Source of the DNA: Nocardia brasiliensis ATCC 700358
Lineage (GTDB): Bacteria; Actinomycetota; Actinomycetes; Mycobacteriales; Mycobacteriaceae
DNA: 64,000 nucleotides
Reading direction: 5' to 3'
Assembly: GCF_000250675.2 (NCBI RefSeq)
Contig: NC_018681.1
Span: 3,162,001 to 3,226,000 of the forward strand
Shown: positions 16,266 through 24,110 of the stretch, piece by piece
Position numbering within the stretch: position 1 is the stretch's first letter
How the letters are laid out: every line of letters starts with the position of its first letter
The notes under the pieces: model-generated
The model's input: the letters and a program-made list of their open reading frames with translations, nothing else
What the model was told of the DNA's origin: nothing
Database searches by the model: none
Position numbers and translations under genes: made by a program

Positions 16266-17386
16266 GAGATCCCTTCCGCCGGTGTGTGTGCGAGGTGCTG
16301 GGTGAGCGCGACCGCCTCGGCCACCAGCGTTTCGACGATCTGACTCTCCGGAACCGTGCGAATGACCTTGCCCCGCACGAAGATCTGCCCTTTCCCGTTG
16401 CCGGAGGAGACGCCGAGGTCGGCCTCGCGCGCCTCGCCCGGCCCGTTCACGACGCAACCCATCACCGCGACGCGCAGCGGGTGCGGGAAGCCGTCGAACG
16501 CCGCCTCCACCTCGGCGGCCAGCCGATGGATATCGACCTGCAATCGGCCGCAGCCCGGGCAGGAGACGATCTCTAGCTTGCGCGGCCGCAGCCCGAGCGA
16601 TTGCAGGATGTGACAGCCCGCCTTCACCTGCTCGACCGGCGGCGCGGAGATCGAGACGCGGATGGTGTCGCCGATCCCTTCGCCGAGCAGGATCGCGAAG
16701 GCGACCGCCGATTTGATGGTGCCCTGGAACAGCGGCCCCGCTTCGGTGACCCCGAGGTGCAGCGGATAGTCGCAGCGTTGTGCGAGTAGCCGATTCGCCG
16801 CGATCATGGTGCGCGGATCGTGGTGTTTGACCGCGATCTTGAGATCGGTGAACCCGTGCTCCTCGAACAGCGCCGCCTCGTGCAGCGCGGATTCCGCGAG
16901 CGCGGCGGCGGTCGCTGAGCCGTGTTTGGCGAGCACTCGCGGGTCCAGCGAGCCCGCGTTCACGCCGACCCGGATCGGAATGCCCGCCGCGCTCGCGGCG
17001 GCGGCGATCTCACCGACCCGATCGTCGAATTGCTTGATATTGCCGGGATTCACCCGCACCGCGGCACAACCCGCATCGATCGCGGCGAAGACGTAGCGCG
17101 GCTGGAAATGGATGTCGGCGATCACCGGCAGCGGCGAGCGGGCGACGATGGCGGGCAGCGCGGCCGCGTCGTCGGGGGTGGGCACGGCGACCCGGACGAT
17201 ATCGCAGCCCGCCGCCGTCACGGCCGCGATCTGCTGCAGGGTGGCGTCGACATCCGCGGTGCGCGTAGTGGTCATGGTCTGCACGGAGACGGGCGCGCCG
17301 CCGCCGACCGGGACGCTGCCGATGTTCAGCCGGCGGCTGCGCGCACGCGTGCGCACGGTGGGCAGGCCGAGTTCCTCGATGGTCAT
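16262..17386 (-). CDS. ispG: 4-hydroxy-3-methylbut-2-enyl diphosphate synthase (flavodoxin), IspG
   Basis: 374 residues. It reduces methylerythritol cyclodiphosphate to HMBPP in the MEP pathway. The N-terminal TIM barrel carries VNPGNIK and HLGVTEAG; the C-terminal domain has the [4Fe-4S] ligands CPGCGR and MGCVVNGPGEA, all present. The ATG at 17386 is preceded by GGAG with an 8-nt spacer. The gene starts 5 bp after ispH and overlaps the next prenyl synthase. Its position inside a terpene operon suggests a dedicated copy in addition to the housekeeping gene expected elsewhere. Confidence 0.93.
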   Translation of the reverse strand: MTIEELGLPTVRTRARSRRLNIGSVPVGGGAPVSVQTMTTTRTADVDATLQQIAAVTAAGCDIVRVAVPTPDDAAALPAIVARSPLPVIADIHFQPRYVFAAIDAGCAAVRVNPGNIKQFDDRVGEIAAAASAAGIPIRVGVNAGSLDPRVLAKHGSATAAALAESALHEAALFEEHGFTDLKIAVKHHDPRTMIAANRLLAQRCDYPLHLGVTEAGPLFQGTIKSAVAFAILLGEGIGDTIRVSISAPPVEQVKAGCHILQSLGLRPRKLEIVSCPGCGRLQVDIHRLAAEVEAAFDGFPHPLRVAVMGCVVNGPGEAREADLGVSSGNGKGQIFVRGKVIRTVPESQIVETLVAEAVALTQHLAHTPAEGIS

Positions 17387-17391
17387 GGCTG

Positions 17392-18363
17392 TCACTCCGG
17401 CACGGTGAGATGGCGGACGGTGGCGGGCACGGCGAAGACGAGATCCTCGGTCGCGGTGACGTTTTCCTGCACCGTGACCGGCCCCCACGCGCACAGCGCC
17501 GCGATCACCGCGGTGACCAGTGCGGCCGGGGCGGACGCACCGGCGGACAGGCCGATCGTCGTCGCGGTGGTGAGCCATTCGGACGAGATCTCCGAAGCGT
17601 CCTCGATGAGATAGGCGGGGACGCCCCGGCGGCGGGCCACGTCGACCATGCGCTGCGAATTGGACGAGTTGGCCGAGCCGACGACGAGCACCAGGTCGCT
17701 GCGTTCGGCGACCGCCTCCACCGCGTGCTGGCGATTGGTGCTCGCGTAGCAGATATCGGCTGCGGCCGGGCCGTGCAGCTGCGGGAACCGTTGGCGCAGT
17801 GCGTCGATCGTCTTTTGCGTCTCCTCGACCGACAGCGTGGTCTGGGTCAGATAGGCGACCTTGCTCTCGTCCGGCACCTGCAGCGCCGCAGCCTGTTCGG
17901 GGCTCTCGATCACCACCGTGGAGCCGGGGGACTCACCCGCGGTGCCCTCGACCTCCTCGTGGTCCGCGTGCCCGATCAGCACGATGGTGTACCCGCGTGC
18001 CGCGAAACGCCTTGCCTCGGCGTGCACCTTGGTGACCAGCGGACAGGTCGCGTCGACTACCCGGAGATCACGCCGCGCGGCCTGGGCGCGCACGGCGGGC
18101 GAGACGCCGTGCGCGGAGAACACGACGGTCGCGCCGAGCGGCACTTCGTCCAGGTCATCCACGAAAACTGCGCCACGCGTGGTCAATTCGGCGACAACGT
18201 GGGTGTTGTGCACGATCTGCTTGCGCACATAGACCGGCCCCTGCCGATCGGGCGCGGCGAGCAGCCGTTCGACAGTGTCGATGGCCCGATCGACGCCGGC
18301 GCAGAACGACCGTGGCGCGGCAAGCAGTATCGTCCTGGGCCGCCAGCAACTCGCGGTTGTCAT
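17392..18363 (-). CDS. ispH: 4-hydroxy-3-methylbut-2-enyl diphosphate reductase, IspH
   Basis: 323 residues. It converts HMBPP to IPP and DMAPP, the last MEP-pathway step. The three iron-sulfur cysteines are in RSFCAGV, DATCPL and DICYAST; the substrate-binding His is in HNTHVV and SAHGVSP, and Glu/Thr in HADHEEVEGTAGE. All are intact. The ATG overlaps the geosmin synthase stop (ATGA). Translational coupling to the terpene cyclase indicates co-regulated precursor supply. Confidence 0.94.
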   Translation of the reverse strand: MTTASCWRPRTILLAAPRSFCAGVDRAIDTVERLLAAPDRQGPVYVRKQIVHNTHVVAELTTRGAVFVDDLDEVPLGATVVFSAHGVSPAVRAQAARRDLRVVDATCPLVTKVHAEARRFAARGYTIVLIGHADHEEVEGTAGESPGSTVVIESPEQAAALQVPDESKVAYLTQTTLSVEETQKTIDALRQRFPQLHGPAAADICYASTNRQHAVEAVAERSDLVLVVGSANSSNSQRMVDVARRRGVPAYLIEDASEISSEWLTTATTIGLSAGASAPAALVTAVIAALCAWGPVTVQENVTATEDLVFAVPATVRHLTVPE

Positions 18364-20627
18364 GGCGTCACCTGCAATGCTCGATCGAATCGGGCGGCAC
18401 TGGTGCCGAGGCCGCTCGGTCGTAGATAGCCCGGGTCGGGCCGGGCCTCCTCGGCTGCCTCGGTCAGAGCCGCTGCCCCGTAACGCTGTTCGAGGTGCTG
18501 CTCCTGATAGCGGAGCGATGCGGCATGCCAGTTCAGGATTCCGGCCATCCAGTCCTGGAGTTCCACCGCGCGCCGGTCGATGGCGGCGCGCACCTCGGGG
18601 GCGAGGTCGTATTCCTCGTACAGGGCCGGCAATTCGCTGTCGACGATCCGCTCGAACTGGTGCAGTCGCGCGGTCAAGAGCTCGTGCACCGCTGTGACGG
18701 CGGCCTCCGTCTCGCAGTCGAGGAAGTTCCGCAGCACCCGTACGGCGTTGTGGAAGTCGCCCTCGTACCGGGTTTCCTTGTGATACGAGTACAGATCGTT
18801 CAGCAGCGTGCAGACGTCGGTCGCGGTGTGCTCCAGATCCGCGAGGGTCTGCGTGCGATAGACCTCGGGCGCGATGAGTTCCGCGCGCGAGATCCGAGCC
18901 AGCGCGATCGTGAGATCAGCGCCGAAAGTGCGCCTGCGCATCTCCACGTAATCGACCGGATCGGGCATCCGGTTGGTGATGTCGTTGACTACTTCCCATT
19001 CCGACGCATCGAGGAAAACCTCGACCGCTCGGCGCAATTCAGCTCTCTGGTCGTCGGGCAGGTTCGCCGTGGTGCGGGCCCACAGCGCCGCGAGTCCGCG
19101 CTCCATCGCGTTGCTCGCGGGTGTCGGCGCGGCTTCGTCGGCGGGCATGCACGCACGCAGCCGGGCGCTTTGGGCCTTTGCTCCGGCGAGGTCTTTGCGC
19201 TGCGCGAAAACCTGTGGGTAGTAGTCGTCCACGAAGGTGCCCCAGGCCAGCCACGAGGCCGACATCTCCACTTCCGCGAGGGTCGCATCGGGGTCGATGC
19301 CCGCTGAGCACAGTGCGAAGTCGAACTCCGCCAAATCTTCCGGGCGCCAGAGCGGGCGCCCGCCGAACTCGGGCAGCGGGTCGTGGAAGCCGATCCGCGC
19401 GCCCCAGGCGAGCAGACTCGCGCGTGCGCCCGCCAGATGCGGACTCAGCTGGAGCTGATACGGCATCGGGATCTCGGGAAACTCGATCGGTTCGGCCAAT
19501 TCCTGCCGCGGGTGCAGGAAGCTGCGCAGGCGGCCCGGCTCCAGCACCACGGTGGGGGAGAACAGATACACCGCGGCACTGCCGAGGCCGGCGGGTTTGA
19601 ACAGCCTGCGCAGCGGATCACCGTCCGCGGCCGGGCCCTTGTTCATGTACCGGCTCGACCGCATGTGCCATTCGTGGCCGCCGGATTGCCAGTCCTGCAA
19701 GCCTTTCGAGTACGCCAGCACGGCGGCCTGATCCTCCGGGCCGACGGCCCGCTCGGCGAACAGCACGGGCAGCTCGGTGACCGCGGTGTGCTCGAACTGT
19801 TGCAGGCGGGAGGTCAGCAGGTTGTTCACGACCTCGGCGCTCTGCTGGGTCTCGTAGCCGAAGAACTGTTCCACCACCAGGATTCCGTTGGCGTTCTCGC
19901 CTTCCTGCCGTACCTCCCGCTCATAGGAGAAGATGTCGTTGCGCAGATGCACGGCGTCGGCGAAGGTGTCTCGCAACACTTCCAGCGGCCGGGTGGTGGC
20001 CAGCTCGGCCGGGATCTGTGCGCCGACGGCGTGCTCGACCAGGTTCGCCGACCACGGCGCGCCGCCGACTTTGCGGCGCATCTCGATGTATTCGATCGGG
20101 TTCGCGATCCGGCCCTCGGCGATGTTGGCCAGTTCCCACCGCGATTCCTCCAGCAGCGCGGTGGTGGTCGCGGCGAACCGAGTCCGCCAATCCATCGACA
20201 TCGCGGGTACTGTGCGCACCCACAGGTCGGCCAGGCCGCGCTCGACCGGGTTGGTCGGCTCCGGCAGGGGGCCGCCGGCCAGCGGCATGAAATCCCGCAG
20301 CCGATCCAGGTATTCCTTGGCGCCCTTGGTGTCTCGGGTACGTTTGAACAATTCGAGGAAGTGGTCGTCGAAATAGAACACCCACACGTACCAGTCGGTG
20401 ATGAGATCCAGTTCCCGGCTGTCGCAGTCGGGGTGGGTGTACGCGCACAGCAGACCGTAGTCGTGCCGTTCGAGATCGGACTCGCTCCAGATATGGTGTC
20501 CCGCCGCATCTTCGAAGAAGCCCATCGACTCGGCCCACACTCGGGTGTGCGCGCGGGCGGAGTCGACGTGCGGGTTGAGCCGGGCCGGATACGGCATGTA
20601 GAAATCGGGGAGTTCGAAGGGCTGCAC
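18360..20627 (-). CDS. geoA: geosmin synthase (bifunctional germacradienol/geosmin synthase)
   Basis: 755 residues. It cyclises farnesyl diphosphate to germacradienol (N-terminal half) and cleaves and recyclises it to geosmin (C-terminal half). The N half has DDHFLE (87-92) and the NSE motif NDIFSYERE (230-238); the C half has DDYYP (467-471) and NDLYSYHKE (610-618). These four motifs are the hallmark of geosmin synthases. The start is GTG, with AAAGGA 7 nt upstream. The N-terminus begins directly at the catalytic domain (MQPFELPDFY), with no long disordered extension of the kind that loads other terpene cyclases into encapsulins. The prenyl synthase lies 11 bp upstream. Confidence 0.96.
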   Translation of the reverse strand: MQPFELPDFYMPYPARLNPHVDSARAHTRVWAESMGFFEDAAGHHIWSESDLERHDYGLLCAYTHPDCDSRELDLITDWYVWVFYFDDHFLELFKRTRDTKGAKEYLDRLRDFMPLAGGPLPEPTNPVERGLADLWVRTVPAMSMDWRTRFAATTTALLEESRWELANIAEGRIANPIEYIEMRRKVGGAPWSANLVEHAVGAQIPAELATTRPLEVLRDTFADAVHLRNDIFSYEREVRQEGENANGILVVEQFFGYETQQSAEVVNNLLTSRLQQFEHTAVTELPVLFAERAVGPEDQAAVLAYSKGLQDWQSGGHEWHMRSSRYMNKGPAADGDPLRRLFKPAGLGSAAVYLFSPTVVLEPGRLRSFLHPRQELAEPIEFPEIPMPYQLQLSPHLAGARASLLAWGARIGFHDPLPEFGGRPLWRPEDLAEFDFALCSAGIDPDATLAEVEMSASWLAWGTFVDDYYPQVFAQRKDLAGAKAQSARLRACMPADEAAPTPASNAMERGLAALWARTTANLPDDQRAELRRAVEVFLDASEWEVVNDITNRMPDPVDYVEMRRRTFGADLTIALARISRAELIAPEVYRTQTLADLEHTATDVCTLLNDLYSYHKETRYEGDFHNAVRVLRNFLDCETEAAVTAVHELLTARLHQFERIVDSELPALYEEYDLAPEVRAAIDRRAVELQDWMAGILNWHAASLRYQEQHLEQRYGAAALTEAAEEARPDPGYLRPSGLGTSAARFDRALQVTP

Positions 20628-20638
20628 GTCGCTTCCTT

Positions 20639-21664
20639 TCAGCGGTCTCGATGGGAAACCAGGTGCGCCAACGCCATCAGGTCCGCGGCGGCGGCCGGGT
20701 CGGCCAGGGCCGCGATCGCGGCCCGCATCCGGCGCTCGGCCAGCTGCTGGGTCCAGCGCCTGCCGCCGGCCGATTCGACCAGCGCCGCGGCCTTGGCGGT
20801 GTCCATCGCCGCGGTGGCCGGGGAGGGGCGGTACATGCGCGCCAGCTCGGCGGCCGCCGCGGTGCCCGAACCGAGTGCCGAGACCACCGGGAGCGACATG
20901 CTGTGGCGGGCAAGGTCGCTCGCCGGTTTCCCGGTGATCGCCGGGTCACCCCAGATGCCGATCAGATCGTCGACGAACTGGAAGGCCATCCCCAGTTCGC
21001 GGCCGAACGTCTCCATCGCCGCCACCGTCGTCCGATCGGCCTGCGCGCACAGCGCGCCGAGCACGCAGGCGCACCCCATGAGGGCGCCGGTCTTGCCCAT
21101 GACCATGCGGGTGTATTCGTCCAACCCCGCGCGTTCACCCGCCCCCAAACGACAGTCCTCGTGCTGGCCACGGCACATCTCGATAATCGCCATTTCGAGT
21201 GCGGCGAGCGCCGCCGTTGCCGTGGCCCCGGGTAGTCCGGCCACCAGAACCCGTGCCGCGAGGGCGTGTAGTGCGTCGCCGAGCAGGATCGCATCGGCAC
21301 TGCCCCACATCTTCCAGACGGCCGGCCGCCCACGCCTGACTTCGTCGGCATCCATGACGTCGTCGTGCAGGAGCGTGAAGTTGTGCACGAGTTCCACCGC
21401 GGCGGCCGCGGCCAGCGCGGCGTGCGCGGTGCTGCCGCACGCGACCGCCGTGCAGACCGTGAGCGCGGGCCGCAGGGCCTTTCCGACGGGCTGCGGCGTC
21501 GGGTTGCCGTCGGCGTCCCACCAGCCGAAGTGATAGCCGCCCATGTGATCCAGCGGTTCGGGCAGGGTGCCCACCGCTTCGCGCAGCAGTGGTTCACACA
21601 GCCCGCGGACATTCGTCAGAATCTCCGTGGCCGTGCGACCCGCCGCCGACGTGCTCTCGACCAT
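20639..21664 (-). CDS. polyprenyl diphosphate synthase (FPP-type), encapsulin-adjacent
   Basis: 341 residues from the ATG, which has GGAGG about 11 nt upstream; a GTG four codons earlier abuts that site and is less likely. First Asp-rich motif DDVMD (101-105), second QFVDDLIGIWGD. The usual GGKRLRP is altered to PVGKALRPAL. About 20 Ser/Thr/Ala-rich residues precede the first helix. It lies between the encapsulin shell gene and geosmin synthase, so it most likely supplies FPP for geosmin. Polyprenyl synthases are known cargo candidates of family-2B encapsulins; whether this one carries a loading sequence is not evident. Confidence 0.88.
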   Translation of the reverse strand: MVESTSAAGRTATEILTNVRGLCEPLLREAVGTLPEPLDHMGGYHFGWWDADGNPTPQPVGKALRPALTVCTAVACGSTAHAALAAAAAVELVHNFTLLHDDVMDADEVRRGRPAVWKMWGSADAILLGDALHALAARVLVAGLPGATATAALAALEMAIIEMCRGQHEDCRLGAGERAGLDEYTRMVMGKTGALMGCACVLGALCAQADRTTVAAMETFGRELGMAFQFVDDLIGIWGDPAITGKPASDLARHSMSLPVVSALGSGTAAAAELARMYRPSPATAAMDTAKAAALVESAGGRRWTQQLAERRMRAAIAALADPAAAADLMALAHLVSHRDR

Positions 21665-21742
21665 CGGTCCACCCACCTCCCCTATCGGGTCGTGACGCGG
21701 GGGACGGCTGGTCCACCCGCCGGGAACGGTGTTGCGCGGCGG

Positions 21743-23149
21743 TCAGTCGGTGGGCCGGGCGACCAGGACGTTGTCCAGCGCGCCGAGTGCGTCGGGCACC
21801 AGCACGGCGGCGGAGTAGTAGCAGCTGACCAGGTAGGAGATGATCGACTGGTCGTCGATGCCCTTGAACCGGACGTTCAGGCTGGGTTCGTATTCGTCCG
21901 GCAGCCCGGTCTGGTGCAGGCCGATGACACCTTGGTCCTTTTCGCCGGTGCGCATGGCCAGGATCGAGGTGGTCGCGGTATCGCTGACCGGAATCTTGCT
22001 GCACGGGAAGATAGGGACGCCGCGCCAGGCCGGGACGCGGTGGCCGTCCACGTCGACGGGGTCGGGGTACAGGCCGCGTTTGCTGCATTCGCGCCCGAAC
22101 GCGGCGATGGCTTTCGGGTGGGCGAGAAAGAGTTTGGTGCTGCGGCGCATGCTGAGCAGTTCGTCCATGTCGTCCGGGGTGGGCGGACCGGACTCGGTGT
22201 AGATGCGCTGTTTGAGATCGCAGTTGTGCAGCAGGCCGAAGTCGGCATTGTTGAGCAGATCGTATTCGCGGCGTTCGTAGAGCGCCTCGATGGTGAGCCG
22301 CAACTGCTGCTGGGTCTGGTTCATCGGGTCGTTGAACAGGTCGGCGACCCTGGTGTGCACCCGCAGCACGCTCTGCGCCAGGCTCAGCTCGTATTCACGG
22401 GGGCTTGCGTCGTAATCGACGAAGGTGCCGAGCAATTCGGGCTCACCGCTGTGCCCGGACGAGATCTCGATCGCGGCCTCGCCCTGCTTGTTCTGCGGCC
22501 GCGACGAGGCGTCGGCGACCCGGGTGAGGTGCTCGCGCAGCGCGGGCGCGTTGTCGAGTATTTCCTCCAACGCCGGCCGGCTCAGCACGAGCATCGTGGT
22601 TTTGGTTTGCGTCTTGACGGTGACCGGCCAAATGGCGGACGAGTCGGTGAGGCTCTGATCGCCGAAGAAATTTCCACCGGCCAGCATACCGAGGAGTGTG
22701 TTTTCACCGTATTCGCCGGAGCCGAGCTTGCTCAATTTTCCGTGCACGATCAGCATGACCTGATTCATCGGATTGCCGAATTCGGCTACCACGCTGCCGG
22801 GTTCGAATTCGCGCTGTTCGAACCGGCGGGCCAGTGCGCGCAGCACGTCCTCATCGGTGAAATCGTGCAGTGCGGGCAGTTCACACAGTTCCAGCGGGAT
22901 CACCTTCGCGGTGGAGCCATCCACGGCGAACTCGACCTCGCCGTTGCCCACGGTGTGCGTGAGGCGCCGGTTGACCCGGTATACACCGCCGTTGACCTGC
23001 GTCCATGGCAGCATGCGGGTGAGCCAGCGGGAGGTGATCCCCTGCATCTGGGGTTCGGACTTTGTGGTGGTCGACAACTGGTGTGCGGCAGTGGTACTGA
23101 GGCTCCTGCGCACAGTAGTCTCGGTATGTGCGGACATTTCCATTGTCAT
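21743..23149 (-). CDS. family-2B encapsulin shell protein with cyclic-nucleotide-binding-like domain
   Basis: 468 residues. After a Ser/Thr-rich N-terminal arm, residues ~88-200 form a cNMP-binding fold (FEPGSVVAEFG, GNFFGDQSL) inserted into a shell protein whose remaining part (about 230-468) matches the SrpI/EshA-type HK97-fold capsid (for example GTFVDYDASPREYELSLAQ, KGIDDQSIISYLVSCYYSA). This combination defines family-2B encapsulins, which form icosahedral nanocompartments and are commonly encoded beside terpene cyclases or polyprenyl synthases. The canonical PRAAT-like phosphate cassette of true cAMP receptors is not evident (DSSAIWPVT instead), so the ligand is uncertain. The start has GTGAGGA 7 nt upstream. 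First gene of the terpenoid operon. Confidence 0.9.
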   Translation of the reverse strand: MTMEMSAHTETTVRRSLSTTAAHQLSTTTKSEPQMQGITSRWLTRMLPWTQVNGGVYRVNRRLTHTVGNGEVEFAVDGSTAKVIPLELCELPALHDFTDEDVLRALARRFEQREFEPGSVVAEFGNPMNQVMLIVHGKLSKLGSGEYGENTLLGMLAGGNFFGDQSLTDSSAIWPVTVKTQTKTTMLVLSRPALEEILDNAPALREHLTRVADASSRPQNKQGEAAIEISSGHSGEPELLGTFVDYDASPREYELSLAQSVLRVHTRVADLFNDPMNQTQQQLRLTIEALYERREYDLLNNADFGLLHNCDLKQRIYTESGPPTPDDMDELLSMRRSTKLFLAHPKAIAAFGRECSKRGLYPDPVDVDGHRVPAWRGVPIFPCSKIPVSDTATTSILAMRTGEKDQGVIGLHQTGLPDEYEPSLNVRFKGIDDQSIISYLVSCYYSAAVLVPDALGALDNVLVARPTD

Positions 23150-23475
23150 GGCTGATCCTCACCTAGAAATTTTCCCGGGACGTTCGATTGTGGAGCGTTC
23201 GTGTCCTCGGATTATTCACAACGGACCGGCGACCGGCGTGCGAGCCGGTCACGAACTGGGTTTGAACACAGGTGAATGTGGTTACCCGACAGCGTGTTTC
23301 GAACAGCTCAGATCGTATGCCCGCTAACTCCCCGCGCGCAGCAGAATTATCAATATTTACCTTTTAATTAGGATGGTAACGACACGAATTCAATTGGGCA
23401 ACAAGGAATAACGGTATGTTGCCCAGTCGGTGAAAGTGCGGCGAATGGCTCGCGCGTGGGTTATATTCCCCGCGG
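23150..23475. other. encapsulin operon promoter region
   Basis: 326 bp without a gene. The half near the shell gene should hold its promoter and any operator. The far half is clearly AT-rich for this genome (23340-23395) and carries a hairpin. No additional coding signal is seen. Confidence 0.45.
23395..23425. terminator. hairpin between encapsulin promoter and pseudogene
   Basis: TGGGCAAC (23395-23402) and GTTGCCCA (23418-23425) are perfect complements around a 15-nt loop, 50 bp beyond the stop of the minus-strand pseudogene. It may be the old terminator of that gene; a regulatory site for the encapsulin operon is an alternative. Confidence 0.4.
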
Positions 23476-24035
23476 TTACGGCAGCGCGAGGTAGGCGGTT
23501 TCGAGGTACTCCTCGATGCCTTCGGTACCCGCTTCCCGGCCGAGGCCGGATGCCTCGACGCCGCTGAACGGCGCGGCCACATCGGAGACGACGCCGCGAT
23601 TGACACCGGCCATGTCGGCGTCGAGACGCTCGGCGATGCGCAGCGCACGATCCACGTCGGCGGTGTAAAGGTATGCGGCCAAAACATATTCGGTGTCATC
23701 GGCGTCGGCGATCGCGGCGTCCTCGTCGGCGAATCCGGTGATCGCGGCGACCTGGTCATCACCAACGCGCAGGCGTTACGTTGTGCGATCGCGAGTTCCC
23801 AAGCGTGGCGCAGGATCTCGGCCTGCTCGCGCGATGGTGTCCGGGCCTATCCGACTTAGGCTGCGGCGGCCGCCTCGAGCCCCGTCGGCGGCTGTGGCGT
23901 CGGCGGCCTCGAGCAGGGTCGCGCCGGTGGCCGGGTTGTCGACGGGAAAGGTGCGGCCGTCGCTCGCCTGCTCCTCGACGCCGCCGATTCAGGGGCCGTC
24001 GGCAGCTCGGCGAGCGGGTCGGGTACACCGCGCAT
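23476..24035 (-). pseudogene. remnant of a succinate-semialdehyde-type aldehyde dehydrogenase
   Basis: Three pieces of a GabD-like enzyme remain in correct order but in different frames: the start (23910-24035; ASDGRTFPVDNPATG), a short block containing REQAEILRHAWEL (about 23785-23830), and the C-terminus (23476-23755; DEDAAIADADDTEYVLAAYL to GTEGIEEYLETAYLALP with the original stop codon). The central ~300 codons with the catalytic Cys and Glu are missing, and frameshifts and stops separate the pieces. Intact relatives are about 450-500 residues. This is clear gene decay next to the encapsulin operon. Confidence 0.82.
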
Positions 24036-24110
24036 GGTCGGGTACTCCCGGTTCTCAGCGGTGCGTTGCCCGAAACCGGCTGATCGACAGCCGGTTTCGG
24101 GCGCCGGATA

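Noticed and set aside
15195..23149. 2-methylisoborneol cluster
   Set aside because: There is no GPP C-methyltransferase gene, and the cyclase has the two-domain geosmin synthase motif set.
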